A stretch of DNA of 62,987 bases from JAICUY01 sp035708065 (GTDB taxonomy: Bacteria > Chloroflexota > Limnocylindria > QHBO01). The stretch is from NCBI GenBank assembly GCA_035708065.1, contig DASSTC010000047.1:1-62987 (forward strand), in the 5' to 3' direction. The notes beneath the pieces were generated by a model that ran no database searches, was not told the origin of the DNA, and worked only from the letters and a program-made list of their open reading frames with translations. Position numbers and translations under genes: made by a program. Of the stretch, positions 8,480-17,252 are shown piece after piece. The stretch's first letter is position 1, and each line of letters opens with the position of its first letter.

Positions 8480-8611
8480 TGTCGCGCTGGTGCGCGTTAG
8501 CCGAGTCGGCGGACGCTCGCACGGGTCGCAGCGCCCGATTCCACGCTCAGACGAGCCGCTCGCAACGGCGTCCAGGTGGCCTCGACGCGCTTAGCGCGCA
8601 CCAGCGCGACA
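8480..8611. repeat. Perfect 17-bp inverted repeat with 98-nt spacer
   Basis: TGTCGCGCTGGTGCGCG at 8480-8496 recurs as its exact complement at 8595-8611. The arms lie in the gene-free stretch 8363-8651 between the convergent DUF3048 and GGDEF genes. Folding would give a long stem with a large loop. I see no coding potential in the loop. It has the direct/inverted layout of the 30-bp repeat clusters at 44.6, 48.8 and 62.0 kb, but its sequence differs. Confidence 0.6.
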
Positions 8612-8651
8612 TTTGCGCCTTCCAGCGCGGCGATCACACTCGAGAACGGGA

Positions 8652-10334
8652 TCAGGCGTCGTGCTGCGGCCGCTTCTCCTCACGGGGCGTCGGCGGCGAC
8701 AGGAAGGCGTCCATCGCGCGCCGGATCTGGTGATCGGGGTCGAAGCTGCGCCGAGCGGCCGCAATCTGGCGACGGAATTCCGCCGGATCCGGCTCGCGCT
8801 CGTCGGTCGCCTCGCCTGATCCGTTGACGTGGGGCACGGCTCCCGGCGTGGCCGCAACCGATTCCGCCACTGCGGCTGCAACCGGCTCCGCGACGCCAGC
8901 CGGGACGGGCTCGGCCACGGCTGCCGCAACCGGCTCGACGGGCGGTGGCGTGACGATCACCGGCGGCGGCGCGGCCTGCTCGTCTTCGGCCTCCGCGGGG
9001 CCAACGGCGACCGCGATGCCGCCTGAGGTGCTCTCCACAGGCGCCGGCAGGTGGCGCGGCACGGCCCGTCGCACGCGGGGCACGCCACTGATCTGGTTCT
9101 TGCCGAGCGACTTCGCCTCGTACATCGCTCGGTCGGCGGCGATCACCAGCTCGTCGGCCGCCAGGCCGTCCTCGGGATGCGAGACCAGGCCGATGCTCAC
9201 GCTCGTCTCGGTGCCCGGTCCGCCGGCGAGCGCATCGCCAAGCTCCTCGGCCCCGGCGCGGATCTTCTCCGCGACGACGAACGCGCCGGCGATGTCGGTC
9301 TCGGGCAGGAGGACGAGGAACTCGTCACCACCGTATCGGTATGCCGTGTCGACGGTGCGAATCGAGCGACGAATGACCGTGCCGAGGGCACGCAGCACCT
9401 GGTCGCCGCGATGGTGGCCGAGCTGGTCGTTGACGGCCTTCAGCCCGTCGAGGTCGATCATCAGCAGGCAGAAGCCGCGCGCGCTACGGCGCGTGCGGCG
9501 GACCTCCTGCTCGAGGGTGGTGTAGATCTGCGAGCGGTTGAAGAGTCCCGTCAACGGGTCGATCAATGACGTTCGCTGCAGCCAGGCACGCACGCGACGC
9601 TCCTGCGCCGCGAACACGCCGGCGAGATAGGCCAGCAGCCAGATCGAGCCCACGTTCAGCCCGAAGCGCAGCAGGTCGCCGCCGCTGTACGTCGCGCGTG
9701 CCGGATCGAGGAACAGGACGCCCAGGTAGGCGAGCGTGGCGACCGCCGCGACCATGAACGCGACGCGGCCGCCGTGGCCGAGCGCGACGGCCACCGCCAC
9801 GATGTCGAAGGCGAAGAAGAACGGGGAGCTGCCGTAGCCGGTGACCAGCAGCAGCCCGGTGACCAGCGCCAGCGCGATGAGCGCCTCGAGCCCCGAGGTG
9901 ATCGGCGAGCGCCAGCGCTCGGGAAGCAGTTCGTGGAGCACGAGCACCGCCACCACGCCGAGTCCGCCGATGCCGAAGATGAGCGGCTGGTTCGTGGCGA
10001 AGGCGTTCGACAGCCCTACGCCGACGAGCACGATCGCGATCGTCAGCCACCACAGGATGCGCAGCACGCTCTCGTAGGCCGCGTGACCCTCGGCGCCGAC
10101 CAGCGGCGCGTCACGGCTCGGCGCCTCGGCCGCTTCGTACTTCGTCGGCAGGTCCGCGTGATCGTCGCCAGCCAGGCGCAGATCGCCGCGCTCGGCCACC
10201 TCCTCGTCGCGGACGCGACCGCGCAGCACGGCGAGCAGCGCCCCGAGGCCGACGAGCGCCGCCAGGGCGGCGGTGACGACGATGAAGGTCAGCTGGATTG
10301 GCACGACGGGTTGGTTCACCCCCGGGTCGATCAA
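8652..10334 (-). CDS. Membrane-bound GGDEF diguanylate cyclase
   Basis: Synthesises cyclic di-GMP from two GTP. The 560-residue protein has about seven hydrophobic segments (roughly 12-36, 92-112, 117-137, 147-167, 172-188, 190-210, 222-242) forming an unrecognised membrane sensor. The GGDEF domain begins near DPLTGLFNR (259-267). The active site RYGGDEF is intact (GGDEF at 335-339), and RTVD at 326-329 sits exactly five residues before it, which is the product-inhibition I-site. A long C-terminal tail (about 430-560) is Pro/Ala/Val-rich with repeated EPVAAAVAE-like units. The TTG at 10334 gives the full frame; a GTG five codons later is an alternative. No EAL domain gene is seen nearby. Confidence 0.9.
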   Translation of the reverse strand: MIDPGVNQPVVPIQLTFIVVTAALAALVGLGALLAVLRGRVRDEEVAERGDLRLAGDDHADLPTKYEAAEAPSRDAPLVGAEGHAAYESVLRILWWLTIAIVLVGVGLSNAFATNQPLIFGIGGLGVVAVLVLHELLPERWRSPITSGLEALIALALVTGLLLVTGYGSSPFFFAFDIVAVAVALGHGGRVAFMVAAVATLAYLGVLFLDPARATYSGGDLLRFGLNVGSIWLLAYLAGVFAAQERRVRAWLQRTSLIDPLTGLFNRSQIYTTLEQEVRRTRRSARGFCLLMIDLDGLKAVNDQLGHHRGDQVLRALGTVIRRSIRTVDTAYRYGGDEFLVLLPETDIAGAFVVAEKIRAGAEELGDALAGGPGTETSVSIGLVSHPEDGLAADELVIAADRAMYEAKSLGKNQISGVPRVRRAVPRHLPAPVESTSGGIAVAVGPAEAEDEQAAPPPVIVTPPPVEPVAAAVAEPVPAGVAEPVAAAVAESVAATPGAVPHVNGSGEATDEREPDPAEFRRQIAAARRSFDPDHQIRRAMDAFLSPPTPREEKRPQHDA

Positions 10335-10367
10335 CGGTTGGGCACGCGCGCGAGCGGCGTGGACGAC

Positions 10368-10373
10368 AGTCTA
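10368..10373 (-). promoter_or_regulatory. Candidate -10 box (TAGACT) of the GGDEF gene
   Basis: TAGACT on the minus strand about 33 nt before the TTG start, in the divergent 207-bp gap shared with the second LCP gene. Confidence 0.35.
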
Positions 10374-10498
10374 GGTCGCCCTCTTCGGATGGCGCAAAGG
10401 TACTAACCCACCCGTACCACTCCACGCGTGGCGTGCGGTCACCACTTCCCGACGGCGGGCGCCCCATCGGGCCGGCCGGAGGGCAGCCGGAGCGGATG

Positions 10499-10504
10499 TA
10501 GAAT
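10499..10504 (+). promoter_or_regulatory. Candidate -10 box (TAGAAT) of the second LCP operon
   Basis: TAGAAT lies 37 nt before the preferred ATG at 10542. An AAGGTG ribosome binding site precedes that ATG, so this transcript has a normal leader. Confidence 0.4.
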
Positions 10505-10541
10505 GCGACAGCCGCCCTCCATCGAGCGTTTCCAAGGTGCC

Positions 10542-12047
10542 ATGACGGATCGACCCCGACCGCGACACCCGGCGCTCGCGGCGACCCTTTCGTTTCTCTT
10601 CCCCGGCCTCGGGCAGGCGTACGCGGGACAGCGAAGGCTTGCCGCGCTGCTCGCCGTGCCCGTCCTGCTGCTGCTCGTGGGCATCGGCGTCGCCTACCTC
10701 GCCTTCGACCGGGTGCGCAACGAAGTGCTCTCGTCGTCCTTCCTGGTCGCTGTTCTGCTCATCGACGCGGCACTCCTGGTGTGGCGCCTGTTCGCCATCG
10801 GCGAGATCGGGTTCGCCGCACCGACGCGCTTCGCGGCCGCCGACGAAGCGCACCACCCGCGCATCGAGCGCTGGTTGGAGCGAAGCTGGCTGCGCATCGG
10901 CTTCGTGAGCTTCTTGCTCGCGGTCACCGTGGCGATGCACGCGTGGGTCGGCGTCGTCGTCGTCGAGCTGAACTCGACGCTCGACCGGGTCTTCGCCGGG
11001 GGTAACCCGACAGCGCCGCACGACGGCGGCACCGTCGAGCAGCCGCTCAACCGTCCGGAATACCGCTGGAATGGCACCGAGCGGGTGAACTTCCTGCTGC
11101 TCGGCATCGACTCGGGCGTCGGTCGCGACGAGGCCCTCACCGACACGATCCTGGTGGTGAGCGTCGACCCGGTGGCGCGCACCGCGGTGATGGTCTCCAT
11201 CCCCCGCGACACCGGCTACCTGCCGCTGCCGGACACGAGCGTCTATCCCGACGGTCGCTATCCGCGCAAGATCAACCAGCTTTCCACCGATGCTCAGGCC
11301 GATGCCAACCGGTGGTGCCCCGACCTGGCGGCCAGTGCCGACTGCGGCCTTCGCGCCCTCGAGCGCTCGGTGGGGCTCTACCTGGGCATCCCCATCCAGT
11401 ACTACGCCACGGTCGACCTCGCCGGCTTCACCGAGCTGATCGATGCCGTGGGCGGTGTCGACCTCTGCCTGCCCGGCACGATGGTCGACGACCAGTACAG
11501 CGGCCCGACCTGGTCGCCGAGGGTCGGGATCACGCTCGAGGCGGGCTGCCGCCACTACGACGGCGTGCATGCCCTGGCCTACGCACGCATCCGCAAGGGC
11601 TACATCGAGCTGCCGGACGGCACCCGCGACCCACAGAACGACTTCAAGCGCGCCGATCGGCAGCAGGAGGTGCTGCTGGCACTGCGCCGCGAGCTGGCGG
11701 CCACGAACGTGGTCTTCGAGCTGCCGCGCATCCTGGACGTCATCGGCCGGACCGTGGCCACCGACTTCCCTCGCGACAAGGTCGGCGACCTCGCCACGCT
11801 GCTGCCGCTCGTGGCCGGACCGGACATCGACCGCGTCGTGCTCGGGCTGCCGAAGTACGTGAGCCCGCCCGTCGACCCGAGCGCGAACTACCTGCTCATT
11901 CCCAAGCGCAATGCGATTCGGACCGAGATGCGTTCGCTCTTCGGCGACGAGCTGCAGGGCTGGTACGTCGGCAGCCGCGACGCTGGGCCGCCCGCCGAGT
12001 CGGCTTCGCCGTCGGTCACGCCCACGCCGAGCGCCGGAGACGGATGA
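10542..12047 (+). CDS. LytR-CpsA-Psr family protein with N-terminal multi-pass domain (second copy)
   Basis: Paralog of the protein at 5747-7105, with the same order: TLSFLFPGLGQAYAGQ near the N-terminus, four hydrophobic segments, then the LCP phosphotransferase domain. The domain shows VNFLLLGIDSG, LTDTILVVSVDP, VSIPRDTGYLPLPD, KINQL, GGVDLCLPG and ALAYARIRKGY...DFKRADRQQEVLL. Length is 501 residues with a short Pro/Thr/Ser tail. ATG 10542 is preferred because AAGGTG precedes it and the hydrophobic motif starts close behind; ATG 10503 is possible. The stop overlaps the start of the next glycosyltransferase gene by 4 nt, and a ligase gene follows, so polymer assembly and attachment are encoded together. 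Confidence 0.9.
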   Translation: MTDRPRPRHPALAATLSFLFPGLGQAYAGQRRLAALLAVPVLLLLVGIGVAYLAFDRVRNEVLSSSFLVAVLLIDAALLVWRLFAIGEIGFAAPTRFAAADEAHHPRIERWLERSWLRIGFVSFLLAVTVAMHAWVGVVVVELNSTLDRVFAGGNPTAPHDGGTVEQPLNRPEYRWNGTERVNFLLLGIDSGVGRDEALTDTILVVSVDPVARTAVMVSIPRDTGYLPLPDTSVYPDGRYPRKINQLSTDAQADANRWCPDLAASADCGLRALERSVGLYLGIPIQYYATVDLAGFTELIDAVGGVDLCLPGTMVDDQYSGPTWSPRVGITLEAGCRHYDGVHALAYARIRKGYIELPDGTRDPQNDFKRADRQQEVLLALRRELAATNVVFELPRILDVIGRTVATDFPRDKVGDLATLLPLVAGPDIDRVVLGLPKYVSPPVDPSANYLLIPKRNAIRTEMRSLFGDELQGWYVGSRDAGPPAESASPSVTPTPSAGDG

Positions 12048-13108
12048 GCCGACGGTCGCCGCGCCGGCCGCGGCTGCTGCTCCTGTCGATGTACCCGCTC
12101 GATCGCGGCGCCTGGGGCGCGACGGTCCGCATCGCGCACATGCGTGACGAGCTCGCCGAGATGGCCGAGCTCGACGTCATCGACGGCTATCGCGGCGCTC
12201 GCTCGTTGGCGCTGCTGCGCTACGCGCTGTCCGGGCGCCTGCGCGGCCTCGCCGGCATCTACGTCGAGAGCTCGTCGTTCCTCCCCTCGCCGGTCGATAT
12301 CGCCTTCCTGGGCCTGGCGCGCGCCCTGGGCATCGGCGTGCTGACCTACATCCGTGACGCGCAGTCGCTCTTCGCCGAGTACTATCCGGGCGGCTCGCTG
12401 AAGCGCTGGATCAGCCGTTCGCTGTTCCGCCCCGCCTTCGGCGTGCTGATGTCGGTCTCGGGCCGCGTCGCCTTCCCGTCGACCGGGCTGGCCGCGGCGC
12501 TCGGCAGGGGCGAGACGCCGCTGCTCATCCCGCCCGGCGCGCCGCCGCCGGTGCACGTCGAGCGGCTGCCGGACGCGAAGCAGCTGCTGTTCGTCGGCGG
12601 CATGCGCTACCCGGTTCACGGCCTGGACATCCTGGTCGAGGCGATCGAGACGGTGCGCGCTGACGGCCTGCCGGTCGAGCTGACCTGCGTGTCGCGGCCG
12701 GGAGAGGAGCCGCCCGAGCCGCATCCGGCCTGGCTGCACGTGGCCCGCGGCAGCGGCGGCGACATTCATCGTCTCCTGCCCGACGTCATCGCCAGCGTCA
12801 CGCCGCGCCGGCGCTCCCCCTACAACGACCTCGGCGTGCCGATCAAGGTGATGGAGTACCTGAGCTACGGCCGGCCGCTGCTGGTCACCGACTGCACCGA
12901 GACCGCGCGCATCGTCGAGGACTCCGGCGCGGGGTACGTCGTCCCGGACACGGCGGAGGGTCTGGCCGACGGGATCCGGCGGCTGTTCGCATCGTCCGGC
13001 GAGGAGCTCGACGCGCTGTCGGCGGCGACCGCGGTCGCCGCCGAGCGGAACTCGTGGCATGCTCGGGCGCGTCAGGTTCTCGACCTGCTGACCAACCCGC
13101 AGGACTGA
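12044..13108 (+). CDS. Glycosyltransferase, GT4-like
   Basis: A 354-residue GT-B type glycosyltransferase. Visible marks are the N-terminal LLLLSMYPLDRGAWGATVRI nucleotide/acceptor region, LLFVGGMRYPVHGLDILVEAI at the start of the second Rossmann half, and the acidic/proline region SPYNDLGVPIKVMEYLSYGRPLLVTD corresponding to the conserved EX7E-like segment. The donor sugar cannot be deduced. It overlaps the LCP gene upstream by 4 nt and the ligase gene downstream by 1 nt, implying translational coupling in a three-gene operon. Cytoplasmic or membrane-associated; no signal peptide. Confidence 0.82.
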   Translation: MSRRSPRRPRLLLLSMYPLDRGAWGATVRIAHMRDELAEMAELDVIDGYRGARSLALLRYALSGRLRGLAGIYVESSSFLPSPVDIAFLGLARALGIGVLTYIRDAQSLFAEYYPGGSLKRWISRSLFRPAFGVLMSVSGRVAFPSTGLAAALGRGETPLLIPPGAPPPVHVERLPDAKQLLFVGGMRYPVHGLDILVEAIETVRADGLPVELTCVSRPGEEPPEPHPAWLHVARGSGGDIHRLLPDVIASVTPRRRSPYNDLGVPIKVMEYLSYGRPLLVTDCTETARIVEDSGAGYVVPDTAEGLADGIRRLFASSGEELDALSAATAVAAERNSWHARARQVLDLLTNPQD

Positions 13109-14637
13109 TGTCGAGCATCGATTCTTCTCTGCGCCCGATCCGCAGCACACTCACGGCGGCGCCGGCGGCGGCCTACCTGGTCGTCGGGCTGCTGGTGCTG
13201 GCCGTCACGATCGTGGCCGCGTACGTGTCGCTCCCCGGCTTCGCGCTGATGACCGCGGTCCTGCTCATGACCGTCGGCCTCGCCTCGCTGCGCTGGCCGC
13301 GCGCCCTGCTCGTGCTCGTCGTGCTGGCGCCACTGCTCGACCGCTTCCTGATCGCCCGGGTGATGCCCGACAGCGTGCGCGGGCTGACCCAGTACGTCTC
13401 CGAGGGGCTGCTGCTCGTCGTCGGCGTCGTGCTGCTCGTCCAGGGCTGGCGCGCCGGCCGCATCGGCGCGGCGCTGCGGCACCCGACGACCTGGGCGCTG
13501 GTCGCCTTCGCCGCGGTGGCGGCGGTCTCGGCGCTGCTGAACCGCGTGCCGCCGAGCGTCGCGATCATCGGCCTCGTCTACACCGTCGACGCCATCGTCC
13601 TGTTCTACCTGGTCCGGCTGGTCGGCTTCGACCATCGGCAGGCGGTGCAGGCCGTCGTGGCGGTCGGAATCGCGATGGTGCTGCTCGCCGGGGTCAGCAT
13701 CGGTCAGGCGCTCTTCGACCCGAACCTCTTCGGGCTGGCGGTGGTCACCGGCCGATCCGGCGAGGCGGTCAGGATCGGCTCGCTGGTGCGTGACCCGAAT
13801 GTGCTGGGCACGCTGATCGGCCTGGTGCTGCCGTTCGCGCTGTTCGGCGCGGTTCGGCTGCGGCGACCGCGGCTGCGCTGGACGCTGGCCGGCATCGCGC
13901 TGCTGCTGATGACCTCGCTGCTGCTGACGTACTCGCGCGGCGCCTGGCTCGGTGTGGTGGCCGGTGGTGGCCTGGTGATGCTGCTCCTCGACCGCAGGGT
14001 CGCGGGCTTCGCGCTCGTCACCGCGTTCGTGGCGCTCGGCGTGGCCACCTTCATGCCGCGCAACCTCACGACCCCGCCACCGACCGGCGACTCACCCGCG
14101 CCGGAGCTGCACTTCGACCCGCTGGGCACCACCGCCGACCGGATCGGCGCCGTTGGCGAGGGCAAGGACCTGCGGACGCTGTTCGTGATCAACGCCTTGC
14201 CGATCCTGCGCGATCACCCGCTGGTCGGCGTCGGGCCGGGACGCTACGGCGGCGCCGCGGCGTACAACCTCAAGACGCCGGTCTACGACCGCTACGACAC
14301 GTGGAAGCTGCTCACCGCGCAGCGCACCGTCGACAACTTCTGGCTGCACATCCTGGTCGAGACCGGCGTACTCGGCGCCCTCGCCTTCATCGCCGCGATC
14401 GCGGCGGTGGTGGTCGGGCTGGCAACGACGGCGTGGCGTTCGCACGGCAGTGTCCACGTGGTTGCGGCCGGGATCCTCGCCGGCGCGGCGGCGGTCTCCA
14501 TCTCGACGGGCACGACCATGCTCCTGGAGGGCAATACCGTCGCGTTCATGTTCTGGTTCCTGCTGGGCATCGGTTCGCTCTACCGGCCCCCGGCGCCCGA
14601 ACCGGCCAGCCATCCACTGCGGGAGCCGGTCGCCTAG
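13108..14637 (+). CDS. O-antigen ligase/polymerase (Wzy/WaaL-type) membrane protein
   Basis: A 509-residue polytopic protein with about twelve hydrophobic segments. The Wzy_C-type region is seen at LLTYSRGAWLGVVAGGGLVMLLLDRR, followed by the extracytoplasmic loop and HPLVGVGPGRYGG, the usual end of the ligase signature. Such proteins polymerise or transfer lipid-linked oligosaccharides on the outer face of the membrane. The ATG at 13108 shares its A with the preceding TGA. The 3' end overlaps the convergent WecA/TagO-like gene by 4 nt. Whether it is a polymerase or a ligase cannot be decided from sequence. Confidence 0.85.
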   Translation: MSSIDSSLRPIRSTLTAAPAAAYLVVGLLVLAVTIVAAYVSLPGFALMTAVLLMTVGLASLRWPRALLVLVVLAPLLDRFLIARVMPDSVRGLTQYVSEGLLLVVGVVLLVQGWRAGRIGAALRHPTTWALVAFAAVAAVSALLNRVPPSVAIIGLVYTVDAIVLFYLVRLVGFDHRQAVQAVVAVGIAMVLLAGVSIGQALFDPNLFGLAVVTGRSGEAVRIGSLVRDPNVLGTLIGLVLPFALFGAVRLRRPRLRWTLAGIALLLMTSLLLTYSRGAWLGVVAGGGLVMLLLDRRVAGFALVTAFVALGVATFMPRNLTTPPPTGDSPAPELHFDPLGTTADRIGAVGEGKDLRTLFVINALPILRDHPLVGVGPGRYGGAAAYNLKTPVYDRYDTWKLLTAQRTVDNFWLHILVETGVLGALAFIAAIAAVVVGLATTAWRSHGSVHVVAAGILAGAAAVSISTGTTMLLEGNTVAFMFWFLLGIGSLYRPPAPEPASHPLREPVA

Positions 14638-15575
14638 CGCAGGCGCGCCAGACCGATGCCGATGGCGGCCAGGATGGCCGCCACCAGGTGGAGCAGCACG
14701 ACCACCTCGCGCTGGGTGAGCCCCTCGTTGAGCAGCCGATGGTGGACGTGCCCGGCATCCGGTGCGAAGACCGACCTGCCGCCGATGGCGCGACGCACGA
14801 TCGTCCAGGCCATGTCGCCAAGCGGCAGCGCGAGCACCACGATCGCCACGTAGGGCGGGAAGAAACCCGACCCGGGCGACGAGATCGAGATGGCGGCCAC
14901 CGCGGTCAGGAAGCCGAGGAGCATGGATCCGCAGTCGCCCATGATGATCGATGCGGGGTGGAGGTTGTAGACCAGGAAGCCGAGCGTGGCGCCCGCCGCC
15001 GCACCGACGATCAGCGTCAGCGGGGCGTCGTTCGGCGCGATGACGAAGAACGCAACCAGTGCGATGAGCACCACGCCGGCGGCGAGCCCGTCGAGCCCGT
15101 CGATCAGGTTGATGGCGTTCACCACGCCGACGATCCAGGCGACGGTGATCGGCAGGCTCAGCCAGCCGAGGTGAATCGAGCCGCCCGGGAAGACGAGCAC
15201 GTGGAGCTGGGCGCCGAGCACGAAGGGGACGACCGCCGCCACGATCTGGCCGGCAAGCTTGGCCAGCGGCGAGAGGCCGCGGAGGTCGTCGACGAAGCCG
15301 GTGATCGCCAGGATCGCGCCGCCGACCAGGATCGCCGGCATCTCCGGCATCGAGATCGTCGGCCGGCCGAACGGCACGAAGGTGACCACAGCCATGGCCA
15401 GGTAGAAGCCGATCGCGATGGCCACGCCGCCGAGCCGCGGAACCGGCTGGGCATGCACCTTCCGGCCACCCGGCTGGTCGAGCAGGCCGCGGTCGGCCGC
15501 GATGCGGCGGATGGGCGGGATCAGGACGGCGGTGACGGTCAGCGCGACGAGGAAAGCGATCGCATAGCTGAACAT
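14634..15575 (-). CDS. WecA/TagO-type undecaprenyl-phosphate GlcNAc-1-phosphate transferase
   Basis: A member of the MraY/WecA family, transferring N-acetylhexosamine-1-phosphate from UDP to undecaprenyl phosphate. The 313-residue protein has about ten membrane helices and the family motifs GGRKVHAQPVPRLGG, FVDDLRGL, NAINLIDGLDGLAAG, IMGDCGSMLLGF and DAGHVHHRLL (the HxHHR motif of WecA/TagO rather than MraY). The ATG at 15575 is chosen because the homology starts there; the open frame continues upstream only through the tRNA gene. In monoderm bacteria this enzyme starts wall teichoic acid or similar polymers, in line with the LCP genes nearby. Confidence 0.93.
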   Translation of the reverse strand: MFSYAIAFLVALTVTAVLIPPIRRIAADRGLLDQPGGRKVHAQPVPRLGGVAIAIGFYLAMAVVTFVPFGRPTISMPEMPAILVGGAILAITGFVDDLRGLSPLAKLAGQIVAAVVPFVLGAQLHVLVFPGGSIHLGWLSLPITVAWIVGVVNAINLIDGLDGLAAGVVLIALVAFFVIAPNDAPLTLIVGAAAGATLGFLVYNLHPASIIMGDCGSMLLGFLTAVAAISISSPGSGFFPPYVAIVVLALPLGDMAWTIVRRAIGGRSVFAPDAGHVHHRLLNEGLTQREVVVLLHLVAAILAAIGIGLARLR

Positions 15576-15624
15576 CGGACGGCCCGGATGATAGCGGCCG
15601 AGCGCTGGCAAGGTTGCTGACGCG

Positions 15625-15701
15625 TGGTCGGGGCGGCCGGATTCGAACCGGCGGCCTCCTGCTCCCAAAGCAGGCGATCTACCAGACTGATCTACGCCCC
15701 G
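15625..15701 (-). tRNA. tRNA-Pro (anticodon UGG), CCA encoded
   Basis: Minus-strand cloverleaf of 77 nt including CCA. The acceptor stem is CGGGGCG/CGCCCCG with discriminator A; the anticodon stem is CCTGC/GCAGG around CTTTGGGAG with anticodon TGG; the T-loop is GGTTCGAATCC. The tRNA lies between the WecA/TagO-like gene and a divergent glycosyltransferase gene. Confidence 0.95.
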
Positions 15702-15787
15702 ATGGCTCGCGCACGCAGATCGTACCCGGTCGGCGCCGCGCCTTCGCAGGCCTGGCCCGGCCGGCACGGCCGTCATACTCGGCACCG

Positions 15788-17248
15788 ATGCGCACGGCAC
15801 GCCTGGCTTCCTTCCTGCCACTGCTTCCCGCGCTGGCGCTCCTCCTCGCGTTGCTGGCCATGGTGCCCAACGACCCGGCGACCGGGTTCACGATCAGTGG
15901 CTCGCCGTTCTCGGACGAGGGATTCGACCTGCTGAATGCCCGCAACCAGGTCCTGTTCGGCAGCTGGTCCACGGGCGACTGGAACCTGCACCTGGTCAAC
16001 GGCCCGTTCAGTGCGGCGATGGCCGGCGTCTTCTCGCTGTTCGGCGTCGAGATGGTGCCTGCCCGGGTGCTCATGGCGCTGGTCAGCGCCGCGTCGGTCG
16101 CGGCGCTGGGGGTCATGGTGGCGGCGCGCTTCGGGCATCGCTTCGGCCACTGGGCGGGGTTCGTCGCGGCGCTCGGCGTCGCCGCCAACGCGCTGGTGCT
16201 GTACTACGGCCGCCTCGCCTTCCTCGAGCCACTGGTGACGTTCTTCATGGTCGCCGGCGCGGCACTGCTGGCGCTGGCCCCGTACCGCGCATCGTTCGCG
16301 CTGGGGCTCGCCGGCGGCGCGCTGCTCGGGCTCGCGATCGCGACGAAGGCGAACGCAGGCTTCGCGGTCGTCGGCCTGCTGGTCGGGATGACGCTGGCCG
16401 GCTCCTTCCGCGACCCGCGAACGCGTCGGCGCGTCGGGGGCGCCGCAGCGGGGATCCTGCTGGTGGGGGCCGGCTGGCTGCTCGTGGTGGCACTGCCGAA
16501 CTGGAGCGCCGTCGTCGCCGACCTGAAGATCTGGGCGCAGCCGACCGGCCCCGCCGACGCGGCGGAGCTGCTCGTCCGCCTGGCGAAGTACCCGCGCGAG
16601 AGCGACGGCGCCGTCGCGTTCAGCCTGATGCTCCTGATCGCGGCGGTCGCCGGGGCGGTGTACGCGCGGCGCCGTTGGCGGACGTACGACCGCGGGCTGC
16701 GGCTGCTGATCGGCGGGGCGGCCGGCTGGTTCGCCGCCGGGACCTTCGTCCTGATGGCGGTCGACTACCGGCCGAACCGCTACGCCGTCCCGCTGCTGCC
16801 CGCCCTGGCGGTGCTCGCCGCGGTCGCCGCCTGGGAGGTCGCCTGGATGCTGCGGCGCAACGGCGCCGCGCGAGTGGCGGCGATGGCGGTGCTGAGCATC
16901 GGGCTGGTGGTGCCCGGCGCGGTGGCGTACACGGGCTGGGCGGCATCGGCCTCGCAGCAAGGGCTGGCGCTGCAGGCCGCGTTGGTTCGGCAGATCCCGC
17001 CCGGCGAAGGCGTCGAGGGCGAGCTGGCGCCGATGCTGGCGCTCACCACCCGGTCCTCGATCTTCGTCTCGCGGCCGGCGGACGGGATCGACGAGGGAGA
17101 TCTGCGGACCGAGCGCAATGTGCGCTGGGTCATCGTGCGGCCGGGTCAGGGGCCTGCGTGGGTCGACCCGGCGGCGTGGGCGCGCTCGAGCGTGGCGACC
17201 TGCTTCGACTGGGGTGGCAGGCGCCAGTGCCTGGTGCGCATCCCGTGA
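15788..17248 (+). CDS. Multi-pass glycosyltransferase (ArnT/PMT-like, GT39/GT83), copy 1
   Basis: A 486-residue membrane protein with about eleven hydrophobic segments. It has the GT-C layout: an acidic SDEGFDLLNARN motif in the first outer loop, a YYGRLAFLEPL segment matching the RLS/R-x-E helix of ArnT-like enzymes, and an extracytoplasmic C-terminal domain with two Cys. These enzymes use polyprenyl-phosphate sugars on the outer face of the membrane; the mannose-phosphate synthase at 22.9 kb could supply the donor. The ATG at 15788 follows CATACT by 8 nt, so the mRNA may be nearly leaderless. It is followed 4 nt later by a paralog. Confidence 0.82.
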   Translation: MRTARLASFLPLLPALALLLALLAMVPNDPATGFTISGSPFSDEGFDLLNARNQVLFGSWSTGDWNLHLVNGPFSAAMAGVFSLFGVEMVPARVLMALVSAASVAALGVMVAARFGHRFGHWAGFVAALGVAANALVLYYGRLAFLEPLVTFFMVAGAALLALAPYRASFALGLAGGALLGLAIATKANAGFAVVGLLVGMTLAGSFRDPRTRRRVGGAAAGILLVGAGWLLVVALPNWSAVVADLKIWAQPTGPADAAELLVRLAKYPRESDGAVAFSLMLLIAAVAGAVYARRRWRTYDRGLRLLIGGAAGWFAAGTFVLMAVDYRPNRYAVPLLPALAVLAAVAAWEVAWMLRRNGAARVAAMAVLSIGLVVPGAVAYTGWAASASQQGLALQAALVRQIPPGEGVEGELAPMLALTTRSSIFVSRPADGIDEGDLRTERNVRWVIVRPGQGPAWVDPAAWARSSVATCFDWGGRRQCLVRIP

Positions 17249-17252
17249 CGCG

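Noticed and set aside
8480..8611. Membership of the inverted repeat in the 30-bp repeat family.
   Set aside because: The layout is similar but sequence agreement is limited to a short GTTAG end; kept as a separate item.
14634..15821. Longer N-terminus for the WecA/TagO-like protein.
   Set aside because: The extension reads through the tRNA-Pro gene and has no homology; the membrane protein begins at 15575.
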